DNA of 21,712 bases from assembly GCA_016185815.1 (NCBI GenBank), contig JACPMT010000016.1, positions 1 through 21,712 on the forward strand, written 5' to 3'. Source of the stretch: Candidatus Woesearchaeota archaeon (GTDB taxonomy: Archaea > Nanobdellota > Nanobdellia > Woesearchaeales > GW2011-AR4). The number at the start of each line of letters is the position of its first letter. The stretch's first letter is position 1. Of this stretch, positions 14,077 to 21,536 are shown piece after piece. Both the position numbers and the translations under genes were made by a program. The notes under the pieces were generated by a model, which had not been told where the DNA came from, ran no database searches, and worked only from the letters and a program-made list of their open reading frames with translations.

Positions 14077-14634
14077 TTGAAAAAATATTTTATCTATTGT
14101 TTAATTCTGGTTTTCAGCATTGGATTGGTGCATGCCGATGCAGAGGATTTTGCAGAAGCCAAAAAAATTATTGATGCAAAAACTCCTTGCAGCAAGCTTA
14201 CTGAAAGCCAGCTGGAAATTATCGGGGATTATCTGATGGAGCAGGCGCATCCCGGGCAAACACATGAGCTGATGGATAAAATGATGGGCGGCGAAGGAAG
14301 CGAGAGCCTTAGATTGATGCACATTGCGATGGCAAAAAGGTTGTACTGCAATGATATAGATATTTCTGTTAATTATGGTATGATGGGCTATGGAATGATG
14401 GGTGGCTTAGGAGGAACAACAAACTATGGAGGAATGATGAACATGATGGGAAACGGACTTTTTGGGACAAACATGATGGGCTACGGCTCAGGATATGGAA
14501 TGATGGGAAATTATAGTTACGGGTATTGGGGCTTTTTGAATTTTTTATCATTAGTGCTGGTTATAGGCCTCATAATCCTGGTTTATTTGTGGATTATGAA
14601 GCTCTGGAAAGAGGTCTTTAAGAAAACAAAGTAA
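14077..14634 (+). CDS. Met/Gly-rich exported membrane protein, putative copper-binding
   Basis: The TTG at 14077 is chosen because GGAGGTG (14064-14070) lies six bases before it and a signal peptide ending in VHA follows at once. Residues 22-92 form a helical domain with two cysteines (C38, C91) and the motif EQAHPGQTHELMDKMMGGEG...MHIAM. Residues about 100-150 are a repeat-like Met/Gly/Tyr stretch with several GMMG/YGMMG units, then a C-terminal span (about 155-172) and a basic tail. Met-rich outside segments of this sort bind Cu(I) in copper-resistance proteins. Position next to the PadR-TRASH gene supports a metal role. The protein's exact function is unknown. Confidence 0.7.
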   Translation: MKKYFIYCLILVFSIGLVHADAEDFAEAKKIIDAKTPCSKLTESQLEIIGDYLMEQAHPGQTHELMDKMMGGEGSESLRLMHIAMAKRLYCNDIDISVNYGMMGYGMMGGLGGTTNYGGMMNMMGNGLFGTNMMGYGSGYGMMGNYSYGYWGFLNFLSLVLVIGLIILVYLWIMKLWKEVFKKTK

Positions 14635-14655
14635 AATTTGTTTTGATATAGTGCA

Positions 14656-15414
14656 ATGAAAAGATTAGAGGGAAAAGTGGCAATTGTAACAGGCTCCAAC
14701 AGGGGCATTGGAAGAGGAATTGCAATTGCTTTTGCAAAAGAAGGTTGCAAGGTTATTGTCAATAGCCACAAGGACAGCAAAGATGCTTATGATGTTGTTG
14801 ATGAAATAAAAAAACTTGGAAGCGATGCCATTTTTGTTGTTGCAGATGTTTCCAAAGAAAGCGAAGTAAAAAATCTTATTAAAAAAACCGTTGACAAATT
14901 TGGGAAACTTGACATTCTTGTGAATAATGCGGGAATTCTTGTGTCAGGCAGTGTAACAACTCTGACAGAAAAGGATTGGGACAGGCAGATGGATGTAAAC
15001 TTGAAGGGAGTTTTTCTCTGCACAAAGTATGCTGTGCAGCAAATGATAAAGCAAGGCAAAGGCGGAAGAATAATCAACATTTCATCAATCGCCGGATTAG
15101 TTGGGTTTCCAGGCATCAGCGCTTACTGCGCATCAAAAGGCGGAGTTACAGAGCTGACAAGGGAGGTTGCACTTGACTGCGCAATATACGGGATAACCGT
15201 GAATGCAATTGACCCGGGGGTTATAGTTACCGACATGACAAAGTCAATGCTTGAAGACGAACCGACAAAAAAAATGCTGATGGAAAATACCCCAGTTGGA
15301 AGATTCGGCCAACCAGAAGATATTGGAAATGCTGCTGTGTTTCTTGCATTGGACGAGTCCAGCTTTATAACAGGGCATAATTTGGTTGTTGACGGCGGGT
15401 GGACTGCCAGGTGA
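14656..15414 (+). CDS. Short-chain dehydrogenase/reductase (FabG-like)
   Basis: A classical SDR of 252 residues with every hallmark: TGSNRGIGRGIA for dinucleotide binding, ADVSKESEV, NNAG, the catalytic Ser in NISSIAG, and Y-x3-K in YCASKGG, then the C-terminal FITGHNLVVDGGW. The sequence is of the FabG/glucose 1-dehydrogenase group. Without a fatty-acid synthesis neighbourhood the substrate cannot be named. It starts 21 bases after the Met-rich gene and may be cotranscribed, though its role in a metal cluster is not evident. Confidence 0.9.
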   Translation: MKRLEGKVAIVTGSNRGIGRGIAIAFAKEGCKVIVNSHKDSKDAYDVVDEIKKLGSDAIFVVADVSKESEVKNLIKKTVDKFGKLDILVNNAGILVSGSVTTLTEKDWDRQMDVNLKGVFLCTKYAVQQMIKQGKGGRIINISSIAGLVGFPGISAYCASKGGVTELTREVALDCAIYGITVNAIDPGVIVTDMTKSMLEDEPTKKMLMENTPVGRFGQPEDIGNAAVFLALDESSFITGHNLVVDGGWTAR

Positions 15415-15426
15415 CAATTGAACAAT

Positions 15427-15573
15427 ATGAAAATCAATAACGAATGGCATAAAAAGAATAAAATGCCTAAAAATCCTTCAAAAGAGGAAAGGGTTAAATG
15501 GCATTTAGAGCACGCTAAGAATTGTTCTTGCAGACCAATTCCCGTTAAGCTTTTAGCAGAAATAAAAAAATAA
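15427..15573 (+). CDS. 48-residue protein with CxC motif
   Basis: The frame starts 12 bases after the SDR stop and encodes N-EWHKKNKMPKNPSKEERVKW, then HLEHAKNCSCRPIPVKLL. I recognise this pattern (EWH...MPKN..., WH.EHA..C.CRPIP) as a widespread short conserved protein of unknown function in bacteria and archaea. One CxC and several His residues could bind a metal. It lies 17 bases before the DUF302 gene. Confidence 0.65.
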   Translation: MKINNEWHKKNKMPKNPSKEERVKWHLEHAKNCSCRPIPVKLLAEIKK

Positions 15574-15590
15574 AATTAAAAAATTGAAAA

Positions 15591-15971
15591 ATGTACCAAT
15601 ACAAAAAAGAAGTTGGGATGAGCTATGCTGAAGCTGTTGCAAGAGCAATGGAAGAATTGCAGAAAGAAGGCTTTGGAGTTCTTACAGAGATTGATGTAAA
15701 GGCGACATTGAAAAAGAAGCTCGATGTTGATTACGATGACTACATAATTTTAGGCGCGTGCAATCCGCCTTTTGCTTATCAAGCGTTACAGGCAGAGCAG
15801 GACCTTGGATTGATGCTGCCTTGCAATGTGATTGTTTACTCAAAAAAAGGCAAGACTTTTGTGGCGGCAATAAGGCCGACAGTGCAGATGCAGAAGATAA
15901 ACAATCCAAAGCTTAATGGCATTGCTGTTCAAGTTGAGGAAAAACTGAAAAAAATAGTTGATTCAATCTGA
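15591..15971 (+). CDS. DUF302 family protein
   Basis: The 126-residue protein shows the DUF302 pattern: SYAEAVARAMEELQKEGFGV, EIDVKATLKKKL, YIILGACNPPFAYQALQAEQ, then GLMLPCNVIVYS. The family is a small alpha/beta domain of unknown molecular role, often encoded beside redox or metal genes. Cys residues in GACNPP and LPCNV are conserved in the family. The stop codon overlaps the ribosome binding site of the second MGKGKSKGCC ORF, so the two are likely cotranslated. Confidence 0.88.
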   Translation: MYQYKKEVGMSYAEAVARAMEELQKEGFGVLTEIDVKATLKKKLDVDYDDYIILGACNPPFAYQALQAEQDLGLMLPCNVIVYSKKGKTFVAAIRPTVQMQKINNPKLNGIAVQVEEKLKKIVDSI

Positions 15972-15981
15972 GGTAAGTGAA

Positions 15982-16014
15982 ATGGGAAAAGGAAAAAGCA
16001 AGGGATGTTGCTAA
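15982..16014 (+). CDS. Ten-residue microprotein MGKGKSKGCC, copy 2
   Basis: The peptide is identical to the one encoded at 14020. GAGGT (15970-15974) lies seven bases before the ATG, the same spacing as in copy 1, and it overlaps the DUF302 stop. Changes between copies are AGT to AGC and AAA to AAG, both silent. In the overlapping frame the same changes would alter two amino acids, so the peptide frame is the conserved one. The DUF2892 gene follows after 69 bases. Confidence 0.65.
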   Translation: MGKGKSKGCC

Positions 16015-16083
16015 GAAAACAATTAATTTTATTTGTTTGAATTTATTTAAATATGAAGTTCAAAATAATTGGAGGTGCAAAAA

Positions 16084-16284
16084 ATGAAGCAAAACCTAGG
16101 CAAAACTGACAGGGTTTTGAGGTTTGCATTAGCCTTTTGGTGGCTCGGACCTTGGGCTCCGCAGTACAGCGCAGAATGGGCAAACTGGCTTATAGTAATT
16201 ATTGGCTGGATTGCGCTAGTTGAGAGCTTTATAGGCTGGTGCTGGATACATAATTTTTTAGGCATTGATAACAAAAGCCAATAA
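16084..16284 (+). CDS. DUF2892-type small membrane protein
   Basis: The 66-residue protein begins KQNLGKTDRVLRFALAF, a standard DUF2892 opening, followed by two hydrophobic segments (about 12-30 and 36-58). The family is found alone or fused to rhodanese domains in YgaP-like proteins, with no agreed function. The ATG is preferred over a TTG at 16069 because GGAGGTG (16071-16077) lies six bases before it. A TATA-like TTTATTTAAATA at about 16041-16052 may start a transcript for this gene and the next three. Confidence 0.8.
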   Translation: MKQNLGKTDRVLRFALAFWWLGPWAPQYSAEWANWLIVIIGWIALVESFIGWCWIHNFLGIDNKSQ

Positions 16285-16291
16285 TCCTGTA

Positions 16292-16450
16292 ATGGTAAAA
16301 GAAATAAACAAGCTGGGCAAAAAATATTTTGTATGCGAAGAGTGTAATTTTGTTTATAAAGATAGGAAAATTGCCAAAAAATGCGAGGATTATTGCAAGA
16401 AGCATCATTCATGCAATATCGAGATAACAAAACACTCAATTAAAATATGA
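16292..16450 (+). CDS. Small Cys-rich zinc-binding-like protein
   Basis: The 52-residue product reads from an ATG seven bases after the DUF2892 stop. It has CEEC in FVCEECNFVYKDRKIAKKC, then C-x3-C and a HHSC element (KCEDYCKKHHSC). Five or more Cys and two His in so small a protein indicate a bound metal. I recall similar peptides beside heavy-metal ATPases in other archaea, but no formal name. It is followed six bases later by the YHS peptide gene. Confidence 0.65.
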   Translation: MVKEINKLGKKYFVCEECNFVYKDRKIAKKCEDYCKKHHSCNIEITKHSIKI

Positions 16451-16456
16451 CTCAAA

Positions 16457-16582
16457 ATGACAAAAGACCCCGTATGCGGAATGGAAATTGACGAGAAAAC
16501 AGCTGAATTTAGTACTGTAAAGAACGGCAAAAAGTACTATTTTTGCAGCGAGAATTGTTATAACAAATTTAATAAAAAATAA
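16457..16582 (+). CDS. Free-standing YHS domain peptide, 41 residues
   Basis: The peptide TKDPVCGMEIDEKTAEFST... ends with YYFCSENCYNKFNKK. It is a complete YHS/TRASH-like metal-binding domain (DPVCGM, then FC-x3-C). It resembles the N-terminal domain of the ATPase encoded eight bases downstream (VICGM...HFCSSNC) and may be a copper carrier that hands metal to it. Starts with ATG six bases after the preceding stop. Confidence 0.8.
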   Translation: MTKDPVCGMEIDEKTAEFSTVKNGKKYYFCSENCYNKFNKK

Positions 16583-16590
16583 ACGATAAA

Positions 16591-18693
16591 ATGGCTAAAG
16601 ATGTTATTTGCGGAATGTATGTGGATGAAAGCAAAGCTAAATTCAAGGCTGAACAAGATGGAATTAAATACCATTTCTGCAGCAGCAACTGCCTGGATGC
16701 TTTTCTAAAGCCGGAAAAAGAAAAAAGAAATTTGAAATATCTGACATTTTTTAGTTTAGGTTTGGGGATATTAACTGCGGTTTTTGAATATATCTACAGG
16801 ATTTCATGGTTTGGAGTGCCAAATTACATCTGGCTTTTTATTCTTGCAACTCCCGTGCAGTTCATTGGCGGCTGGAGATTTTACAAGGGAGCTGTTGATG
16901 CAATAAAGGCAAAGCAGGCAAACATGGACAGCCTGATTGCGATAGGAACAACCGCAGCGTGGATTTACAGCACAGTTATCGCATTTCAAGGCATATTATG
17001 GCCGACAATATTCCAGGCAACAGGCGCCATAACAGAGGTTTATTTTACAGAATCTGGCCTGATAATAGGATTTATCATGCTTGGCAAATATCTTGAGCAT
17101 TTAGTTAAAGGAAGAGCCTCGCAATCAATAAGAAAACTGATTGACTTGCAGCCAAAGCTTGCAACTGTCATCAGGAATAAAAAAGAAATGCAGATTCCAG
17201 TCGAGCAGGTCAAAGTTAATGATATTTTTATTGTAAAGCCAGGGGAAAAAATTGCAGTTGACGGAGTTGTTGTTGAAGGCCATTCATCTGTTGACCAGTC
17301 AATGATTACAGGTGAGTCAATTCCTGCCGGCAAAAAAATTGGAGACGAGGTGATAGGTGCTACTATAAATAAGGGAAGTTTATTGAAAGTCAAAGCGACA
17401 AAGGTTGGGGAGGCGACAACATTGGCTCAAATAGTGAAAATGGTGAAGGAGGCAATTGCCTCAAGAGCGCCGATGCAGAGGCTGGCTGATGCAGTTTCTT
17501 CATATTTTGTCCCGATTGTCATACTTATTTCTGTCTTATCATTTGCTTTCTGGTACTTCATAATGGGCTTGCAGTTTCCATTGGCAATGACAATGCTGAT
17601 TTCTGTCTTGATAATTGCATGCCCTTGCGCTTTGGGGATTGCAACGCCATCAGCAATCATGATTGGAGCAGGAAAAGGCGCCCAAAACGGCATTTTGGTT
17701 AAAAGCGGCGAGTTCTTGGAAAGAACGCATAAGATAACATCAATAATTTTTGACAAGACAGGCACTTTGACCAAAGGGGAACCGTCTGTAACTGACATTG
17801 TGCCAATAGGTTCAACAGAAAAAAATGTCTTGGAATTGGCTGCAATAGCTGAAAAAGGCTCTGAGCATCCCCTTGGGCAAGCAATATTAAAGAAAGCTGG
17901 TGAAATGAAAATAAAAATCGCAGAAGCGAGCTCTTATCAAACAATTGCGGGCAAGGGCATCAAAGCAAATTACAAAAACAAGGCAATTCTTGCTGGCAAC
18001 AGGCTGTTTATGGACGACAGCAAAATCCAAACAAATCAAATAGAAAACCAAATTCAAAAGCTTGAAAATGAAGGCAAAACTGTTGTGATAACTGCATACG
18101 ACAAAAAAATAATCGGGTTGATTGCAATCGCTGACACGTTAAAGGAGTTCTCAAAGGATGCTGTGGCAGAGCTCAAGCAGATGGGCAAAGAGGTCTGGAT
18201 GATTACAGGCGACAATGAAAGAACTGCCAATGCTGTAGCATCGCAAATAGGCATAGAAAATGTGATGGCTCAGGTTTTGCCGCAGGACAAGGCCAAGAAG
18301 GTTAAGGAGCTGCAAGGCAAAAGAAAAATTGTTGCTGCTGTTGGCGACGGCATTAATGACGCGCCTATGCTAGCCCAGGCGGATGTCGGCATTGCTGTTG
18401 GGGCAGGAACTGACATAGCAAAAGAAACCGGAGCCATTGTTTTGATTAAAAATGACTTGAGGGATGTTGTAACTGCAATTGACCTGAGCAAAAAAACAGT
18501 AAGCAAGATGAAGCAAAATCTTTTCTGGGCTTTCTTTTACAATGTTGCATTGATTCCAGTAGCAGCAGGCGTGCTTTACCCATTTGGGGTTTTGCTTAAT
18601 CCAATCTTTGCTGCAATAGCAATGGCTTCAAGCTCAATAACCGTTGTTGGGAATGCAATGCTATTGAATGCATACAAGCCAAGAATATCATAA
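16591..18693 (+). CDS. copA: P1B-type copper-exporting ATPase with N-terminal YHS domain
   Basis: A 700-residue heavy-metal ATPase. An N-terminal YHS domain (C7, C30, C34) takes the place of the usual HMA domain. Then come the membrane spans, the actuator TGES, the ion-binding C344-P345-C346 in the sixth span, the phosphorylated D388 in DKTGTLTKGEP, the SEHPLG motif, and GDGINDAPMLAQADVGIAVG. The last spans carry FYN and MASSS, the residue set of Cu(I)-selective P1B-1 pumps. It should move Cu(I) out of the cytoplasm. It ends the DUF2892-zinc-YHS-ATPase operon and overlaps the convergent transporter gene by six bases. Confidence 0.93.
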   Translation: MAKDVICGMYVDESKAKFKAEQDGIKYHFCSSNCLDAFLKPEKEKRNLKYLTFFSLGLGILTAVFEYIYRISWFGVPNYIWLFILATPVQFIGGWRFYKGAVDAIKAKQANMDSLIAIGTTAAWIYSTVIAFQGILWPTIFQATGAITEVYFTESGLIIGFIMLGKYLEHLVKGRASQSIRKLIDLQPKLATVIRNKKEMQIPVEQVKVNDIFIVKPGEKIAVDGVVVEGHSSVDQSMITGESIPAGKKIGDEVIGATINKGSLLKVKATKVGEATTLAQIVKMVKEAIASRAPMQRLADAVSSYFVPIVILISVLSFAFWYFIMGLQFPLAMTMLISVLIIACPCALGIATPSAIMIGAGKGAQNGILVKSGEFLERTHKITSIIFDKTGTLTKGEPSVTDIVPIGSTEKNVLELAAIAEKGSEHPLGQAILKKAGEMKIKIAEASSYQTIAGKGIKANYKNKAILAGNRLFMDDSKIQTNQIENQIQKLENEGKTVVITAYDKKIIGLIAIADTLKEFSKDAVAELKQMGKEVWMITGDNERTANAVASQIGIENVMAQVLPQDKAKKVKELQGKRKIVAAVGDGINDAPMLAQADVGIAVGAGTDIAKETGAIVLIKNDLRDVVTAIDLSKKTVSKMKQNLFWAFFYNVALIPVAAGVLYPFGVLLNPIFAAIAMASSSITVVGNAMLLNAYKPRIS

Positions 18694-20160
18694 TTCAATA
18701 TTTTTCTTTTGGATATTTTTCTGGGGTATTAAAAAAGCAATCGCAAACGGCACGACAACAGAAATCCATCCAAGCCATATAGCCCATTGAGGATAGTTCT
18801 CGTAAGGAGCTTTGAATTCTTTTGTTAATTGAATTGCAACTATGATTGTAAGCACTATGGGCACAAAATATTTTATTGCATAATCCCACCATCTGCCTAT
18901 TTTTATGTCTGATACTTTGTTCACATAAGCTCTTAATTTCTCAGCTCCAAAAACCCAGCCAACAGCAATGCATTCCAGAATGCCGACTGCGACAAGGCTG
19001 TAGCTGTTGATAAAATGATCAATCACATCAAGGAAATACAAGCCTGCGTTTGTTGTGAATATTATGCCTGACAAAAGGCCAAAAATGCATACAATTAATG
19101 CTATTGCTTCTCTTTTCATTTTTGTCTTTTCAACTATAACTGTGTCTATTGCCTCAACAAGGGAAAATGCGCTGTCATAGGCGATTGTGACCAGTATGAG
19201 GAAGAAAAGCATGCTGAAAAATGACGCAAAAGGCATCAGGCTCAGCGCTTTTGGAAAAACAACAAAAGCCAATCCGGGCCCTGATGCAACAACCTCTTCT
19301 ATTGGGACATTTTGCGAAGATGCCATAAAACCCAAAGTGCCGAATATTATGAATCCCGCCAATATTGAAAATATCACGGTTGCAACGCCAACAACAACTG
19401 CATTTTTTGAGATGTCCTCTTTCCGGTCATTGAAGCTTGCATAAGCTATCATCACCCCAAAGCCAACGCTCAACTGAAAGAAAATCTGCGAAAATGCCGC
19501 TATCCAGACTTCTGCATCAAGCAAAGCACTGAAATTCGGCTTTAAGTAATATATCAGGCCTTCCATAGAGCCTTTCAGCGTTACAGCCCTTACCAGCATT
19601 ATCAAAAACAAGACAAGCGCAAATGGGGTTGTAAAATTTACCACTTTTGAAACGCTTTTTGTCCCTTTCCAGACGCTGAAATACACGCCTATCCAGCCTG
19701 CAACCAACGCTATAAAAACAACATCTGTTATGCCCTCTATGTTATTTATGCTGTCGCTTAGATGAAGAATATTATTAAAAAAATATGCCTTTGGATCATC
19801 GCCCCATTGGGTGCCGATTGATGTAAAAAAATAGATGATGCTCCAACCCATGACAACAGAATAATAGCTTATGACGATAAACCCAATAAACAATGCCCAC
19901 CAGCCTATAAAGCTGAATTTCCGCTTAATAGAAGCAAGAGCGTCAACTGCGCCTTTCTGCAATTTTTGGCCCAAGGCAAATTCAAGAATGAGCAATGGAA
20001 TGCCTGCAACAACAAGAGCAATTAAGTAAGGCAGCAGAAAAGCCCCTCCACCATATTTGTAAGTCAGGTAAGGAAATCGCCAAACCGCGCCAAGTCCAAT
20101 TGCTGATGTAACCGCGGCAAACAAAAAAGTCAGCCTTGTAGGCCATCTGTCCCTTTGCAT
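18688..20160 (-). CDS. Neurotransmitter:sodium symporter-family transporter
   Basis: About 490 residues with 11-12 spans. The first helix has the family's signature AAVTSAIGLGAVWRFPY followed by KYGGGAFLLPY, matching LeuT TM1 and its Na+/substrate site. Bacterial and archaeal members import amino acids with Na+. Substrate here is unknown. I use the ATG at 20160, with GGGTGG just upstream and a TATA-like TTTAAATAG (minus strand, about 20200-20208) about 45 bases away, rather than the TTG at 20193. Its tail overlaps the end of the copper ATPase gene. Its gene neighbour is a glutamate dehydrogenase. Confidence 0.9.
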   Translation of the reverse strand: MQRDRWPTRLTFLFAAVTSAIGLGAVWRFPYLTYKYGGGAFLLPYLIALVVAGIPLLILEFALGQKLQKGAVDALASIKRKFSFIGWWALFIGFIVISYYSVVMGWSIIYFFTSIGTQWGDDPKAYFFNNILHLSDSINNIEGITDVVFIALVAGWIGVYFSVWKGTKSVSKVVNFTTPFALVLFLIMLVRAVTLKGSMEGLIYYLKPNFSALLDAEVWIAAFSQIFFQLSVGFGVMIAYASFNDRKEDISKNAVVVGVATVIFSILAGFIIFGTLGFMASSQNVPIEEVVASGPGLAFVVFPKALSLMPFASFFSMLFFLILVTIAYDSAFSLVEAIDTVIVEKTKMKREAIALIVCIFGLLSGIIFTTNAGLYFLDVIDHFINSYSLVAVGILECIAVGWVFGAEKLRAYVNKVSDIKIGRWWDYAIKYFVPIVLTIIVAIQLTKEFKAPYENYPQWAIWLGWISVVVPFAIAFLIPQKNIQKKNIEL

Positions 20161-20282
20161 TAAACCACCCAACAAATTGCATTTCTTTATCAAGCTTCTA
20201 TTTAAACTTTTTGCCCGCAGGAATCGCAGGGTAATAACATTATTAACAGGAATAGAAATTACCTAGCCCCCTAAAAAATGCC

Positions 20283-21530
20283 CTACTTCAAATTCCCCCT
20301 CAGCCTTTCAGCCTCAAGAACCTTATTAATGGCATTAATGTAAAGCGATTTTCTCATGTCGCACTTGAAATCAGTGCAAACCTTTGACAATTCCTTAACA
20401 GCATTTGTCATGTAAGTTTTCAGCTTATCCAAAACCTCTTTTTCGCTCCAGTAAAAGTTCATTGAGTTCTGCACCCATTCAAAATAACTAACAACAACGC
20501 CGCCTGCATTGGCCAAAATGTCAGGCATCACAAAAATATTCTTGTCAAGCAAAATATCATCTGCCTCTGGTGTTATTGGGCGATTAGCCATCTCAAGGAT
20601 AAGCTTTGCTTTTATATTGCTGGCATTCTTTTTTGTTATCTGGTCTTCGAGGGCAGCTGGTATAAGAACATCTGCCTTCAATTCAAGCAAATCTTCATTA
20701 GATATATTTTTTGAATTTTTGAATTTGGAAAGTTGCCCACTTTTTTGCTTATGATTTATGACATCTTTTATATTAAGCCCATCTTTATTAAAAATTCCGC
20801 TTTTTGAGTCGCTTACAGCAACAATCTTGTAGCCCCATTCATGCAGTATTCTCGCAATGTTCATTCCCACATTGCCAAATCCCTGCAAAGCAACGCTTGT
20901 TTTCTTTGGCTTCATGTCAAATGAGTCAGCAAATTCGTGCAATACATAAGCTCCACCCATTGATGTTGAGAAGTCCCTTGCTTTAGAGCCGCCTAAGGCA
21001 ATTGGCTTGCCTGTTATTGTTGCAGGAGCATGTCTTCCTTTAAGCTTTTCATACTCGTCAAGCATCCATGCCATTATTTTTGAATCAGTGTTTACGTCAG
21101 GAGCTGGAATGTCAATGTCAGGGCCTATAAAGCCATTAATTTCCCTTATATAGCCCCTGCTTATTCTTTCAAGCTCCTGCTCGGAAAATCTTTTCGGCCC
21201 AACCATAATGCCTCCTTTGGCTCCTCCATAAGGCAGGTTGACAACAGCGCACTTTAATGTCATCAAAAAAGCAAGTGTCTTGATTTCCTCAAGGTTAACT
21301 TCAGGATGGAACCTTATGCCGCCTTTTGTTGGGCCTCTAGAATCATTAAACTGCACCCTGTAGCCCGTAAAATACCTTATTTCCCCTGAATCAAGCTTGA
21401 CAGGAAAGCTGAATGTGAGAATTCTTTTGGGTATTGTCAGAATGTCAAGCTCCGCCTGCCCAAGCTTCAGAACCTTGGAGACTTTGTCTATTTGGTTGTA
21501 GCAGTCAATGCATACATTGTCTTTTTCCAT
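20283..21530 (-). CDS. Glu/Leu/Phe/Val dehydrogenase family, probably glutamate dehydrogenase
   Basis: The 415-residue protein shows GPTKGGIRFHPEV, the catalytic-lysine motif PYGGAKGG (K105), GPDIDIPAPDVNT, and the Rossmann motif GFGNVG (about residues 214-219). Length matches hexameric archaeal/bacterial GDHs. It interconverts glutamate and 2-oxoglutarate with NAD(P) and ammonia. Cys7 and Cys10 (CIDC) in the N-terminus are unusual and could bind a metal or form a disulfide. The start is six bases after the stop of a glutaredoxin-like gene, so the two form an operon. Confidence 0.92.
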   Translation of the reverse strand: MEKDNVCIDCYNQIDKVSKVLKLGQAELDILTIPKRILTFSFPVKLDSGEIRYFTGYRVQFNDSRGPTKGGIRFHPEVNLEEIKTLAFLMTLKCAVVNLPYGGAKGGIMVGPKRFSEQELERISRGYIREINGFIGPDIDIPAPDVNTDSKIMAWMLDEYEKLKGRHAPATITGKPIALGGSKARDFSTSMGGAYVLHEFADSFDMKPKKTSVALQGFGNVGMNIARILHEWGYKIVAVSDSKSGIFNKDGLNIKDVINHKQKSGQLSKFKNSKNISNEDLLELKADVLIPAALEDQITKKNASNIKAKLILEMANRPITPEADDILLDKNIFVMPDILANAGGVVVSYFEWVQNSMNFYWSEKEVLDKLKTYMTNAVKELSKVCTDFKCDMRKSLYINAINKVLEAERLRGNLK

Positions 21531-21536
21531 AGAAAA

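Noticed and set aside
14006..14080. 24-codon ORF (MRLCKWEKEKVK...) overlapping the first microprotein
   Set aside because: It has no well-placed ribosome binding site, and in the second copy the same frame has amino-acid changes and no matching start, while MGKGKSKGCC is identical.
14787..15450. Reverse and alternate-frame ORFs across the SDR gene
   Set aside because: They mirror a well-conserved SDR and show no motifs or promoters of their own.
20194..20282. Short inverted repeat TAATAA-CA-TTATTA in the spacer between the transporter and dehydrogenase genes
   Set aside because: It is too short and AT-only to be distinguished from chance in this low-GC sequence.
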